Positions 1 through 8,628 of a stretch of 64,000 nt of DNA are shown one piece after another. Origin of the DNA: Paenibacillus sp. FSL R7-0345 (GTDB lineage: Bacteria; Bacillota; Bacilli; Paenibacillales; Paenibacillaceae); assembly GCF_038595055.1 (NCBI RefSeq), contig NZ_CP152002.1, positions 2,710,501 through 2,774,500 on the forward strand, in the 5' to 3' direction. How positions within the stretch are numbered: position 1 is the stretch's first letter; the number at the start of each line of letters is the position of its first letter. The notes under the pieces were generated by a model. It did not search any database, was not told the origin of the DNA, and worked only from the letters and a program-made list of their open reading frames with translations. The position numbers and the translations under genes were made by a program.

Positions 1-219
1 GAAGTTACATTTGATACCCTTACCCCTGCCAAAGAGGGTGAAGAAGGCTGGGTGGATGCGATTGACAAGGAAGCTGAAATCGGACTTTGGCAGCCTGACT
101 TCAAGAAAGTCATTATTGAAGCAGCAATCGGCAACCGCAAAGATTCTTATGATGACATCATGAAGGATCTGAACGATAAATGGAAAGCGGCAAGAGCCAA
201 GGTTACAGCTGCCCAATAA
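1..219 (+). CDS. ABC sugar-binding protein, C-terminal end (partial)
   Basis: Only the last 72 codons are inside the window; the frame is open from base 1 and stops with TAA at 217-219. The segment is hydrophilic and helix-rich, with the run EIGLWQPDFKKVIIEA followed by DSYDDIMKDLNDKWKAARAK, typical of the C-terminal helices of family 1 extracellular solute-binding proteins. The two genes that follow encode MalF- and MalG-type permeases, so this is inferred to be the lipoprotein receptor of that importer. The substrate cannot be read from this piece. The downstream GH130 and CE7 genes suggest manno- or acetylated hemicellulose oligosaccharides. Confidence 0.72.
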   Translation, partial: EVTFDTLTPAKEGEEGWVDAIDKEAEIGLWQPDFKKVIIEAAIGNRKDSYDDIMKDLNDKWKAARAKVTAAQ

Positions 220-283
220 GTACTGGAATGGAAGCTGAAATTCATTAACGCAGGAGTGAAGACAGAATCAAGAGACCGGGAGG

Positions 284-302
284 ATGCGCCTGGCGCATTT
301 TC
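284..302 (+). terminator. Intercistronic hairpin between binding protein and permease genes
   Basis: ATGCGC, a 3-base loop, then GCGCAT followed by TTTT. It sits about 65 bases after the binding-protein stop and 75 bases before the first permease. A hairpin here commonly gives partial termination or protects the 3' end, so that the binding protein is made in excess over the membrane parts. A similar hairpin lies at the same junction of the second importer (16321-16350). Confidence 0.5.
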
Positions 303-376
303 CCCTTCACTTTTGCCGCGTTCGTTGAGGATCTGGAGTAAGTAGCCTGTGTTTGTTCCTGGGAGGTGTGGAGAGA

Positions 377-1249
377 GTGTCCAACTTAAGTTATAAAAAT
401 CAGCGTATTCTGATCATCTTTTTATTCTCGCTAGTTCCGGTTGTCCTGCTGTTAACATTCTCATATCTGCCTGTAATTAAAATGTTCCAGTACAGCTTCA
501 CAAGCTGGGACGGCTTCAGCAAAAATATGGAGTACGTCGGGTTCGACAACTATAAGACGATTTTTACGAGACCGGAGTATTTTGCCGTATTTAAGGTCAG
601 TCTGTATTACTTCTTTGCCACGTTTGTGCAGATGGGGCTGGCTCTCTATTTTGCGACTATTCTGAGCTTTAATGTCAGGCTGAAGAACTGGTTCAAAGGC
701 ATTTTGTTCTTTCCTACACTGCTTAACGGAGTGGCGATCGGTTTTATCTTCCTGTTCTTCTTCAAACCGGAAGGTACTTTGAACACGCTGCTTGAACTGG
801 CAGGCCTCGGAGCCTGGCAGCAGAAGTGGCTGCTGAACCCGCATTTGATTAACATTTCGCTTGCGTTTGCTTCGGTGTGGAGATATATGGGGATGAACTT
901 TATAATTTTCCTGGGCGCTATTTCATCCATCGGCAGCGATATTTATGAAGCTTCGGAGATTGACGGCGCCAACCGTTGGCACCAGTTCAGACATATTATT
1001 CTGCCGAGCATCAAGCGTATTCTGCAGCTCAATCTGATTCTGGCTGTAAGCGGGGCAATCGGCGTATTTGAAATTCCATACGTCATGACTGGCGGTTCCA
1101 ACGGCAGCAGTACCTTTGTCATTCAGACCGTCGATGTGGCCTTTAAATACAGCAAGCTGGGCCTTGCTTCGGCAATGGCAGTGGTTCTGCTGGGTATTGT
1201 TATCCTCGTAACTATTCTGCAGCGTGTTCTGATAAAGGAGGAGAAGTAA
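377..1249 (+). CDS. ABC sugar importer permease, MalF/LacF type
   Basis: A 290-residue inner-membrane permease (MetI-like fold) of a carbohydrate ABC importer. An N-terminal membrane segment (about residues 10-30) is followed by the periplasmic-side motif SFTSWDGFS, several further membrane segments, and the EAA loop (EASEIDGANRWHQFRHIILPSI), which contacts the ATPase. I chose the GTG at 377 because GGGAGG lies about ten bases upstream; a TTG at 353 in the same frame is possible and adds eight residues. It lies four bases from the next permease, so the two are co-translated. No ATPase gene is present; as in many Firmicutes, a shared MsmX-type ATPase elsewhere probably energises it. Confidence 0.88.
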   Translation: MSNLSYKNQRILIIFLFSLVPVVLLLTFSYLPVIKMFQYSFTSWDGFSKNMEYVGFDNYKTIFTRPEYFAVFKVSLYYFFATFVQMGLALYFATILSFNVRLKNWFKGILFFPTLLNGVAIGFIFLFFFKPEGTLNTLLELAGLGAWQQKWLLNPHLINISLAFASVWRYMGMNFIIFLGAISSIGSDIYEASEIDGANRWHQFRHIILPSIKRILQLNLILAVSGAIGVFEIPYVMTGGSNGSSTFVIQTVDVAFKYSKLGLASAMAVVLLGIVILVTILQRVLIKEEK

Positions 1250-1252
1250 GAG

Positions 1253-2086
1253 ATGCATACCCTTAAATACAGCGCAGCCTCCTTCTTTAAATATCTTACT
1301 TTGGTTTTTGGAGCTCTTGCCGCCCTTATACCCATTATTGTGGTCTTTTTCGCTTCACTCAAAACGAATACCGAATATGCCAATACCGGTCCGCTTACTT
1401 TGCCGGAGAACTGGCTTAATTTCAGCAATTACACCAAGGCCTTTGTTGACGGCAACATGCTGCTGGGCTTCATGAATACCATCATTATCGTACTGATCTC
1501 TATTGCAGGAGCAACATTGACCGGATCGATGATGGCCTACATTCTGGCCCGCTTCAAATTCAAAGGCAGCAAGCTGCTGATGAGCGCTTTTCTGCTGGCA
1601 ACCCTGATTCCCGGAGTAACAACACAGGTTGCCACCTTTCAGATCATCAACTCGCTTGATTTGTTTAATACGCGCTGGGCGCCGATCCTGATGTACCTGG
1701 GCACGGACATTATAGCTGTTTATATATTCATGCAGTTCCTGGACTCGATCTCCGAGTCACTGGATGAATCGGCTATGCTCGACGGCGCCTCATATTGGAC
1801 GATTTACTGGAGAATCATTCTGCCGCTGCTGAGTCCCGCAATTGTTACGGTCATCATTGTGAAGGGTGTCAATATCTATAACGACTTCTATACCCCTTTT
1901 CTGTATATGCCAAAAAGCAGCCTCCAGGTTGTCTCCACCGCGCTTTTTAAATTTAAGGGTCCTTACGGCTCGCAGTGGGAGGTAATCTGTGCGGCCATTA
2001 TGATCGCCATTATCCCTACGCTGATTGCCTTCATTGCCTTGCAAAAATATATTTACAACGGGTTTGCCCAAGGCTCGGTTAAATAA
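1253..2086 (+). CDS. ABC sugar importer permease, MalG/LacG type
   Basis: A 277-residue partner permease. It has an N-terminal membrane segment, then the family's MalG-type extracellular stretch (SLKTNTEYANTGPLTLPENW), later membrane segments, and the EAA loop ESAMLDGASYWTIYWRIILP at about residues 173-192. The ribosome site AAGGAGGAG precedes ATG 1253 and lies inside the end of the upstream permease gene, which supports translational coupling. The C-terminus ends in the usual GFAQGSVK. With the preceding permease it forms the membrane channel of one importer. The GH130 gene follows 41 bases later without a terminator. Confidence 0.9.
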   Translation: MHTLKYSAASFFKYLTLVFGALAALIPIIVVFFASLKTNTEYANTGPLTLPENWLNFSNYTKAFVDGNMLLGFMNTIIIVLISIAGATLTGSMMAYILARFKFKGSKLLMSAFLLATLIPGVTTQVATFQIINSLDLFNTRWAPILMYLGTDIIAVYIFMQFLDSISESLDESAMLDGASYWTIYWRIILPLLSPAIVTVIIVKGVNIYNDFYTPFLYMPKSSLQVVSTALFKFKGPYGSQWEVICAAIMIAIIPTLIAFIALQKYIYNGFAQGSVK

Positions 2087-2127
2087 AGCATGCTTAAGCA
2101 GAACCAGATTTGAGAGGAGAATGAAAG

Positions 2128-3150
2128 ATGAAACAAGTAAAACTGATTGGAACTAATCTGCCGAATATCCCATGGCAGGACAGACCGGCCGGCAGTGACA
2201 ATCCGGTGTGGAGACATAATGATAACCCGGTTATCAAACGGAATCCGGCCAAAGGGGTTGCACGGATTTTTAATAGTGCCGTGATTGCTTATGAAGGCAG
2301 CTTCCTCGGCGTGTTCCGTGTAGAGGACAACACGACCCGTCCTCATCTCCGGATGGGCTATAGCGCCGACGGCCTGGACTGGAAGATCGCGGATGAGCCG
2401 ATTCCGTTCATTGACGAAGCGGGCAGCCCGTACGCACCGCGTTATGCTTACGATCCACGTCTGGTCAAAGTGGAAGATACGTATTATATCATCTGGTGTA
2501 CCGATTTTTACGGAGCTGCGATCGGGGTAGCCCGGACGCAAGACTTCAAAACCTTTGTCAGCCTGGAAAATCCGTTTCTGCCGTTTAACCGCAACGGAGT
2601 GCTGTTTCCCAAGAAAATAAACGGTAATTTTGTAATGCTGTCCCGTCCGAGCGACAGCGGCCACACGCCGTTCGGTGACGTGTTCCTGAGCGAAAGCCCG
2701 GACTTTGTCTATTGGGGTAAGCATCGTCATGTTATGAGCAAGGGCGGACAAGGCTGGTGGCAGAGCACCAAAATCGGCGGCGGCCCGGCGCCGATTGAAA
2801 CGAGTGAAGGCTGGCTGATGTTCTATCATGGCGTAACTACTACCTGTAACGGCCTAGTGTACAGCATGGGGGCAGTTATTCTGGATAAGGACGAGCCCTC
2901 CAGAGTCAAATACCGCTCCAGAAACTTCGTCCTTACACCTGAAGAATGGTATGAGGAGAGAGGCTTTGTTAATAACGTGCTGTTCCCTTGCGCCGCCCTT
3001 ACCGATGCTGAAACGGGACGGATCGCCATTTATTATGGTGCTGCAGATACGTATGTGGGCGTAGCCTATACCACTGTTCAGGAAATCGTCAGCTATGTCA
3101 TTGAAACCCATGAAGAAGTCGGTGACGATGCCGGGCTTGGTAAAATCTGA
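2128..3150 (+). CDS. GH130 family glycoside phosphorylase (beta-mannoside type)
   Basis: A 340-residue protein with the five-bladed propeller signature of glycoside hydrolase family 130, whose members phosphorolyse beta-mannosides to mannose 1-phosphate. Seen motifs: FRVED at about residues 63-67, AYDPRLVKVEDTYYIIW from about 107 (the Y-D-P-R segment is where the family's proposed catalytic Asp lies), and the late Tyr-rich IYYGAADTYVGVAYTTV strand. No signal peptide, so it is cytoplasmic. It has a strong GAGGAGAATGAAAG leader before ATG 2128. Coupling to the importer implies intracellular phosphorolysis of imported mannosides. Whether it prefers mannobiose, mannosyl-glucose or mannosyl-GlcNAc cannot be told from sequence alone. 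Confidence 0.85.
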   Translation: MKQVKLIGTNLPNIPWQDRPAGSDNPVWRHNDNPVIKRNPAKGVARIFNSAVIAYEGSFLGVFRVEDNTTRPHLRMGYSADGLDWKIADEPIPFIDEAGSPYAPRYAYDPRLVKVEDTYYIIWCTDFYGAAIGVARTQDFKTFVSLENPFLPFNRNGVLFPKKINGNFVMLSRPSDSGHTPFGDVFLSESPDFVYWGKHRHVMSKGGQGWWQSTKIGGGPAPIETSEGWLMFYHGVTTTCNGLVYSMGAVILDKDEPSRVKYRSRNFVLTPEEWYEERGFVNNVLFPCAALTDAETGRIAIYYGAADTYVGVAYTTVQEIVSYVIETHEEVGDDAGLGKI

Positions 3151-3173
3151 GCCGTGCATAAGGAGAGACAACT

Positions 3174-4133
3174 ATGAACGAACGATCTTTGTCCCAATTG
3201 CAAGCCTATGAAGGGATCAGTCCGAAGCCGGAAGATTTTGACCGGTACTGGGAGCGCGCTTTAAGTGAATTGGATGCCCAGTCTCTGGATTATGAGCTGG
3301 TGCCAGCAGCATTTACCAGTCTACTTGCGGAATGCTTTCATCTGTATTTCACCGGTGTAGGCGGAGCCAGAATACACTGTAAATATGTAAGACCGAAGCT
3401 GCCGTCCGCCGGAAAAGGGCCGGGTGTTGTCATGTTCCACGGCTATGCCTGCGACAGCGGCGACTGGATGGAGAAGGTAGGATATGCGGCGCACGGCATT
3501 TGTGTACTGGCCATGGATTGCCGAGGCCAGGGCGGAATGTCTGAGGATAACCTTACGATCCAGGGCACGACGATCCGCGGTCATATCATCCGCGGAATGG
3601 ATGATCCTGATCCGGATAACCTGTACTACCGGAATGTATTTCTGGATACAGCCCAGGCGGCACGTATTTTGATGGCCATGCCGGAGGTGGATCAGGAACG
3701 CGTCGGTGCGTTCGGACTGTCACAGGGCGGCGGCCTTACGGTTGCCTGTGCTTCGCTGGAGCCCCGGATCAAAATAGCAGTGCCTGTCTATCCGTTCCTC
3801 TCCGACTATAAGCGGGCGTGGGAAGCGAACATCACTGCGTCTGCCTATGAGGAGCTTAACTATTATTTCCGGTTCTTCGATCCGCATCATCTTCGTGAAG
3901 AGGGCATTTTTAACCGGCTCGCTTATATCGATATTCAAAACCTGGCAGACCGCATAAAAGGTAGAGTATTATGGGTCACCGGACTGATGGACCCGATTTG
4001 TCCGCCGTCGACACAATTTGCTGCATATAACAAGATTACGGCACCGAAGGAATTGCTGGTCTATCACGAATACGGCCATGAGTATCTGCCGTATCTCGCA
4101 GACCGGGCTCTGCAAATCTTTTTGACTCTTTAA
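3174..4133 (+). CDS. CE7 family acetyl esterase (acetyl xylan esterase / cephalosporin-C deacetylase)
   Basis: A 319-residue alpha/beta hydrolase of carbohydrate esterase family 7, removing acetyl groups from short xylo- or mannooligosaccharides in the cytoplasm. The family motif RGQGG is at 117-121, the nucleophile elbow GLSQGG puts Ser at 183, the acid is Asp 273 in TGLMDPICPPSTQ, and the His is about 302 in HEYGHEY. There is no signal peptide and the length is normal for the family (about 320). It follows the GH130 gene by 23 bases with an AGGAGAGA ribosome site, so the operon both de-acetylates and cleaves imported hemicellulose fragments. Confidence 0.9.
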   Translation: MNERSLSQLQAYEGISPKPEDFDRYWERALSELDAQSLDYELVPAAFTSLLAECFHLYFTGVGGARIHCKYVRPKLPSAGKGPGVVMFHGYACDSGDWMEKVGYAAHGICVLAMDCRGQGGMSEDNLTIQGTTIRGHIIRGMDDPDPDNLYYRNVFLDTAQAARILMAMPEVDQERVGAFGLSQGGGLTVACASLEPRIKIAVPVYPFLSDYKRAWEANITASAYEELNYYFRFFDPHHLREEGIFNRLAYIDIQNLADRIKGRVLWVTGLMDPICPPSTQFAAYNKITAPKELLVYHEYGHEYLPYLADRALQIFLTL

Positions 4134-4256
4134 TGAAATAGCACTTCTTCCCGGCTGAAATGGAAGTGTTCTCTTATAGTGCTGGCCATGACGGCCTTGC
4201 AGACGAAAAGATGTCCTGAAAAGAGAGAAATGACGTAAAATCCAGCAAGCTTGAAC

Positions 4257-4286
4257 AAAGTCGCGAAATTTGCGACTTTTTTGTTT
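4257..4286 (+). terminator. Intrinsic terminator after the CE7 operon
   Basis: AAAGTCGC, a 7-base loop, then GCGACTTT running into a T tract. It closes the transporter-GH130-CE7 operon and lies about 60 bases before the hflK start. Confidence 0.85.
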
Positions 4287-4345
4287 TATTTACGTATATG
4301 TATCTCTATAGAGACTTAAATACGCAAAAAAAGGAGCGATGCATC

Positions 4346-5377
4346 TTGAATTTCATGAATGGGGATGGCGGGAATCCGGTGCCGGGACGCAAGCTGCCCG
4401 GGTTGAAACCGGGAAATTTTAAGAAGGTTGGACTATGGGGGGCCGCTGCAGTAGTGTTGATATACCTGGGCTCAACCTCCTTTTATACCGTACAGGAGCA
4501 GGAACGGGCAGCGATTCTCACATTTGGCAAGTATACGAACGAGTCCTCAGCGGGACTTCATTTTAAGTGGCCATATCCTATACAGGAAGTCATTACAGTG
4601 CCTGCGGAGCTGACCCAGAGAATACATATCGGGTACCGCCAGGAGGCCAACGGGTCCGTAGCAGTTGAAGAGGAAGCAATGATGATTACAGGCGATGAGA
4701 ATATCGTATCGGCCGATGCTGTAGTCCAGTGGAAGATCAGTAATATACACGATTACTTGTATAACATTGATGATGCAGAACAATTCCTGCGTAACTCGGC
4801 CAGCTCGTCGATTCGCGCCGTCATCGGTTCCGAGAAGCTGGATTATGCGATTACTGACGGAAAGACCGTTATCCAGGATAAGGTCCGGGAGCTGCTCGTT
4901 GATCTGCAGAACAAATACAGCACCGGCATTCAGATCATCGATATCAAATTCCAGGATATTGAGCCGCCGAGCGGCCAGGTAGAGGAAGCATTCCGCGAGG
5001 TAACCAATGCCCGTGAGGAGAAGAACACGAAGATTAACAATGCCAAGAAATATGAGAACGATATCATTCCGAAAGCACGCGGTGAAGCGCAGGCGCTGCT
5101 CGAGAGGGCGGAAGGGGAGAAGAAGTCACGTATTCTGAATGCGCAGGGTGATGTGGCTCAGTTTAACGCTATTTATGCCGAATATATCAACAACAAGAGC
5201 GTAACCGAAAGCCGGCTGATTCTGGAGACGCTGGAGACCATTTTACCTAACTCCAAAATCTTCATAACCAACTCGAACAGTGATACTGTCAATTATCTGC
5301 CGCTGAATGAGCTGATGCGCAGTACTCCGGTCAGCCCGTCTGCTTCAGCCGCGCCGCAAGGAGGAGATGCACAGTGA
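4346..5377 (+). CDS. hflK: HflK-like SPFH/band-7 membrane protein
   Basis: A 343-residue protein with a Gly/Pro-rich cytoplasmic N-terminus, one membrane segment (GLWGAAAVVLIYLGSTSFYTV) and an SPFH domain starting VQEQERAAILTFGKY, followed by a long charged helix (EAFREVTNAREEKNTKI onward) that oligomerises. In bacteria HflK and HflC form a cage around FtsH and modulate its proteolysis of membrane proteins. The TTG at 4346 fits the AAAGGAG site ten bases upstream; ATG 4355 is too far from it. The gene overlaps hflC by four bases. No ftsH is nearby. The pair is less universal in Firmicutes than in Proteobacteria, so the FtsH link is by family, not shown here. Confidence 0.85.
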   Translation: MNFMNGDGGNPVPGRKLPGLKPGNFKKVGLWGAAAVVLIYLGSTSFYTVQEQERAAILTFGKYTNESSAGLHFKWPYPIQEVITVPAELTQRIHIGYRQEANGSVAVEEEAMMITGDENIVSADAVVQWKISNIHDYLYNIDDAEQFLRNSASSSIRAVIGSEKLDYAITDGKTVIQDKVRELLVDLQNKYSTGIQIIDIKFQDIEPPSGQVEEAFREVTNAREEKNTKINNAKKYENDIIPKARGEAQALLERAEGEKKSRILNAQGDVAQFNAIYAEYINNKSVTESRLILETLETILPNSKIFITNSNSDTVNYLPLNELMRSTPVSPSASAAPQGGDAQ

Positions 5378-6240
5378 AAAAAAACCAGATTATCGCACTC
5401 GTATCAGCTGTAGTTCTAGTCATTCTGCTTGCCGGCTCTATGTATGTAGTGAAGGAAGGCGAGTACAAGGTGGTTCTCCGTTTCGGTGAAGCGATGCGGA
5501 CAGTGGAGGAGCCGGGACTGAAGCTGAAGATTCCTTTTATCGAAAATGTCTCAGCGCTTCCTAAATATCAGATGACATACGAAAGCTCGCCAACCAGCAT
5601 CCTGACCAAGGACCAGAAGCCGATTGTGGTCGATAACTATACGGTCTGGAGAATTACCAATGCCTCACAGTTCCTGAGAACCGTACAGTCTGTAGGCGGC
5701 GGAATTCAGCGGATTGACGAAGCGGTATATAACTCGGTGCGACGCAAGCTGTCTGAGGTCAATTATGAAAATATTATCAGTGAGGACACCGGACGGGGCA
5801 ATATTAACGATGAGATCACCAAGGACGTCATTTCTGCTTTAACCCGCGATAATTACGGGATTGAAGTAATTGACGTACGGATCAAGCGTACTGACCTGCC
5901 GGAAGAGAATAAGCAAAGTGTATATAACCGGATGATTTCCGACCGTCAATCCATTGCTGCACGCTATCTGTCCGAGGGTGATGAGGAATCCAAGAAGATC
6001 ACCTCCAGAGCCGACCGTACCTCCACGGAGCTGATGGCCCAGGCTGAAGCTGATTCCAAGAAAATTATCGCCGAAGGCGAAGGGGAAGCTGCCAGAATCT
6101 ATAACCAGGCTTATGGCAAGTCTCCCGAGTTCTACAGCTTTTACCGTACATTAGAGAGTTATGTAACCACGCTGCAGAATGAGCCGGTTATCATGATGCC
6201 GATTGATTCGCCATATGCCAAGATCCTTCTGGGGCAATAA
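5374..6240 (+). CDS. hflC: HflC-like SPFH/band-7 membrane protein
   Basis: A 288-residue partner of HflK. An N-terminal membrane anchor (residues about 6-25) precedes the SPFH domain, which opens with VVKEGEYKVVLRFGEAMRTVEEPGLKLKIPF, the classical HflC order. A coiled-coil region with SRADRTSTELMAQAEADSKKIIAEGEGEAARIY follows, as in the family. The GTG start overlaps the TGA of hflK (GTGA), so the two are translationally coupled and presumably made in equal amounts. The gene ends just before a strong terminator, making hflK-hflC a two-gene unit. Confidence 0.88.
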   Translation: MKKNQIIALVSAVVLVILLAGSMYVVKEGEYKVVLRFGEAMRTVEEPGLKLKIPFIENVSALPKYQMTYESSPTSILTKDQKPIVVDNYTVWRITNASQFLRTVQSVGGGIQRIDEAVYNSVRRKLSEVNYENIISEDTGRGNINDEITKDVISALTRDNYGIEVIDVRIKRTDLPEENKQSVYNRMISDRQSIAARYLSEGDEESKKITSRADRTSTELMAQAEADSKKIIAEGEGEAARIYNQAYGKSPEFYSFYRTLESYVTTLQNEPVIMMPIDSPYAKILLGQ

Positions 6241-6265
6241 TCTTCTCATAAAAATCCCCCCGAAT

Positions 6266-6307
6266 AAAGCAGCGGTTCTCCCATTCGGGAGGACCGCTGC
6301 TTTTTAT
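6266..6307 (+). terminator. Intrinsic terminator after hflC
   Basis: AAAGCAGCGGT, a loop containing a smaller CTCCC/GGGAG stem, then ACCGCTGCTTTTT. It separates hflC from the GH27 gene. Confidence 0.88.
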
Positions 6308-6437
6308 TGTGGGCGATTTTACGGAAAACAACAAACGTCTATGTAGAAGCAACGCCAGCCTATACTTATCAAGTGCCAAATATGATTAAATACACTAAGC
6401 TTCTATATTCAAGTTGAAGAGAGGATGCATAATTCAA

Positions 6438-7598
6438 ATGAGCACACAACAGCTTGGCCTGAAGCCCCCATTGGGCTGGAACTCCTGGAACACCTTTACC
6501 TGGGACATCAATGAACAGCTGATCCGCGAGGCCGCCGATACCTTTGTTGCAGGAGGCTACAAGGCTGCCGGTTATGAGTACATTGTCATTGATGACTGCT
6601 GGAGCCTGAAGGAAAGAGATGCGGAGGGGAATTTGGTCCCTGATCCCGAGAAATTCCCGAGCGGGATGAAGGCGCTTGCCGATTATATCCATTCCAAAGG
6701 GCTGAAGTTTGGAATGTACTCCTGTGTAGGCACTCATACCTGTGCGGGGTATCCGGGCAGCTTCGAGCATGAATTTCAGGATGCAGCCTTACTGGCAGAG
6801 TGGGGCGTGGATCTGCTGAAATATGATTATTGCTTCAAGCCCAGACATATTTCCGGAGAGCTGCTGTACAAACGGATGAGTCTGGCCCTTAAAAACTGCG
6901 GCAGGGAGATCTTGTTCTCGGCATGCAACTGGGGCGAAGATAATGTGTATCACTGGATTCGCGAATCGGGAGCGCATATGTACCGGTCAACGGAGGATAT
7001 TCAGGACAGCTGGGAATCGATCAAAAAGCTGACCTTATCACAGCTGGATAAAGCGAGTTATACGGGAGCGTATTGTCATAATGACCTGGATATGCTGGTG
7101 GTCGGCATGTATGGGGGCAGCAACAGCAGCTTTATCGGGAATCAGATCGGCGGCTGCAGTGATGCTGAGTACAAGACCCATTTTTCACTATGGTGCATGA
7201 TGGGGTCTCCGCTGATGATCGGCAGTGATATCCGGACAGCCAACCAGGTAACTAAGGATATTCTGCTGAACAGGGATCTGCTTGCCATTAATCAGGATGT
7301 GGAAGGGCGCGGTGCTTATCGGATCAAGCCGGAGCCGCAGTGGTTCCATACAGATGATGTGTTTATGCTGGTAAAAGTATTGGCAGACGGGGACCTCGCG
7401 ATCGGCTTTTTCAATCTGAGTGACGGTCAAAGGGAGATATCGCTGCAATTCTGGGATGTCGGACTGCCGTATGCGTCAGGGAAATCATTGTCGCTATACG
7501 ACTGCTGGGAGCACAAGGAAATCGGTGTATTCAAAGAAAGATATGCTCCCGTCGTTGCGGCTCATGATTGTCTGGTTGTGCGCGCTAAACTGGTGTGA
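6438..7598 (+). CDS. GH27 alpha-galactosidase
   Basis: A 386-residue cytoplasmic TIM-barrel enzyme that removes alpha-1,6-galactose from galactomannan or raffinose-type oligosaccharides. It begins with the family hallmark KPPLGWNSWNTF, has DDCW at about 52-55, the nucleophile Asp about 130 in LLKYDYC, and the acid/base region CHNDLDMLVVG near 213-223. A C-terminal beta domain (about 290-386) is present, as in other family 27 members. No signal peptide. I chose ATG 6438, which gives the normal N-terminus; a TTG at 6414 is possible. It has its own promoter region after the hflC terminator. A small Cys-rich gene follows with its frame overlapping the stop. Confidence 0.9.
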   Translation: MSTQQLGLKPPLGWNSWNTFTWDINEQLIREAADTFVAGGYKAAGYEYIVIDDCWSLKERDAEGNLVPDPEKFPSGMKALADYIHSKGLKFGMYSCVGTHTCAGYPGSFEHEFQDAALLAEWGVDLLKYDYCFKPRHISGELLYKRMSLALKNCGREILFSACNWGEDNVYHWIRESGAHMYRSTEDIQDSWESIKKLTLSQLDKASYTGAYCHNDLDMLVVGMYGGSNSSFIGNQIGGCSDAEYKTHFSLWCMMGSPLMIGSDIRTANQVTKDILLNRDLLAINQDVEGRGAYRIKPEPQWFHTDDVFMLVKVLADGDLAIGFFNLSDGQREISLQFWDVGLPYASGKSLSLYDCWEHKEIGVFKERYAPVVAAHDCLVVRAKLV

Positions 7599-7606
7599 CG
7601 GACAGT

Positions 7607-7807
7607 ATGAGTGTGAACAGGACATGCCGGACCTGCGGGGTTCCCTTAATGACGGATGATGTGGCAATATACCTGAAGCTTGTTACCCGAAACGCCAAAG
7701 ACTTGTGTATAGACTGTCTTGGCGAGCAGCTGAAATGCGGACGCGGTCCGATTGAGCAGCTGATCAGATACTTCCGGGAATCCGGTAACTGTGTGCTGTT
7801 CCGCTAA
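7607..7807 (+). CDS. Small Cys-rich protein, possible zinc ribbon, unknown function
   Basis: A 66-residue product not recognised as a named family. It has two CxxC knuckles (Cys 7 and 10; Cys 34 and 37) plus Cys 44 and a near-C-terminal Cys, a spacing that fits a small zinc-binding fold. The C-terminal third is basic and amphipathic. The ATG at 7607 lies 8 bases after the GH27 stop; a GTG at 7595 overlapping that stop is also possible. I see no strong ribosome site, so it may depend on coupling to the galactosidase gene. Its stop overlaps the end of the convergent AraC gene by four bases. Confidence 0.55.
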   Translation: MSVNRTCRTCGVPLMTDDVAIYLKLVTRNAKDLCIDCLGEQLKCGRGPIEQLIRYFRESGNCVLFR

Positions 7808-8604
7808 GTTACACTGTAACCTTTTCTATACTCAGACGGGGTAAAGGATGTTGCTTTCTTGAAAACTCTGGAAAAGTATAACGGGTCCTGATAGCCGACG
7901 GAATAAGCCAGCGACTTGACGGATAATTCGGAATGAACGAGTAATTCACAGGCACGCTGAATCCTGAAGGCGGTCAGATAGCCGGATACGGATTGGCCGT
8001 TTGCTTCTTTAAATAACCGGAACAGGTAGCTGCGCTCTATTTTCACATAATTGACTACATCATGAACAGTCACGGAAGACTTCCAATAGTTGCTTTCTAT
8101 GTATTCCTTAGCAGACGATGCATAGTCTTGTTTGAGCAAGGCCCGGGGACTGGGATAGTATTCCATATAATAGGACAAAAGCAGCTGCACTCCGGCATCC
8201 GCACGCTCCCGTTCAAACGGTGCTGTTCCGGAGGTTTTGAATAGTTGAAATAAAGGCTCGAAATTCTGCGGGGAAGCCTCCACCACCGGCTGGTCAGGCG
8301 CAAGGTTAATCATGGATAACAGCCGCGAGGCTTCCGGTCCGCTGAATTCAATCCAGTAATACTCCCACGGGTCCAGGGGATCAGGATAATAATACACTTC
8401 CATATGCGGGAAAATAATAAAGCTTTCGCCTGCCTGCACAGGAAAAGTAGCCCGGGACGTCTCTAAATAGCCCCTGCCGCTGACAATGTAATGCAGGGCA
8501 TACACATCACGGACACCGGGCCCCCATGCATGTAAATTTGCAGGCTTATAGCCGTTGCCTTTACTGATTGAACCCTCGGTGAAGCTGTAATACATAGCTT
8601 TCAT
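7804..8604 (-). CDS. AraC-family transcriptional regulator
   Basis: A 266-residue one-component regulator. The N-terminal cupin (about residues 20-140, with GRGYLETSRATFPVQAGESFIIFP and PWEYYWIEFSG) binds a sugar ligand. The C-terminal pair of helix-turn-helix motifs (about 165-262) contains SVTVHDVVNYVKIERSYLFRLFKEANGQS and ends LAYSVGYQDPLYFSRVFKKATSFTPSEYRKG, the AraC signature. TAAGGAGGAA precedes its ATG. It is encoded 24 bases after a second AraC gene on the same strand, so they may form one transcript. Its flanks (alpha-galactosidase, GH2) suggest control of galactoside use. Confidence 0.9.
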   Translation of the reverse strand: MKAMYYSFTEGSISKGNGYKPANLHAWGPGVRDVYALHYIVSGRGYLETSRATFPVQAGESFIIFPHMEVYYYPDPLDPWEYYWIEFSGPEASRLLSMINLAPDQPVVEASPQNFEPLFQLFKTSGTAPFERERADAGVQLLLSYYMEYYPSPRALLKQDYASSAKEYIESNYWKSSVTVHDVVNYVKIERSYLFRLFKEANGQSVSGYLTAFRIQRACELLVHSELSVKSLAYSVGYQDPLYFSRVFKKATSFTPSEYRKGYSVT

Positions 8605-8628
8605 AGTCAGCGCTTCCTCCTTAATGGA

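Noticed and set aside
4142..4175. CACTTC ... GAAGTG stem after the CE7 gene
   Set aside because: Short stem with a long loop and poor T tract; the clear terminator is at 4257.
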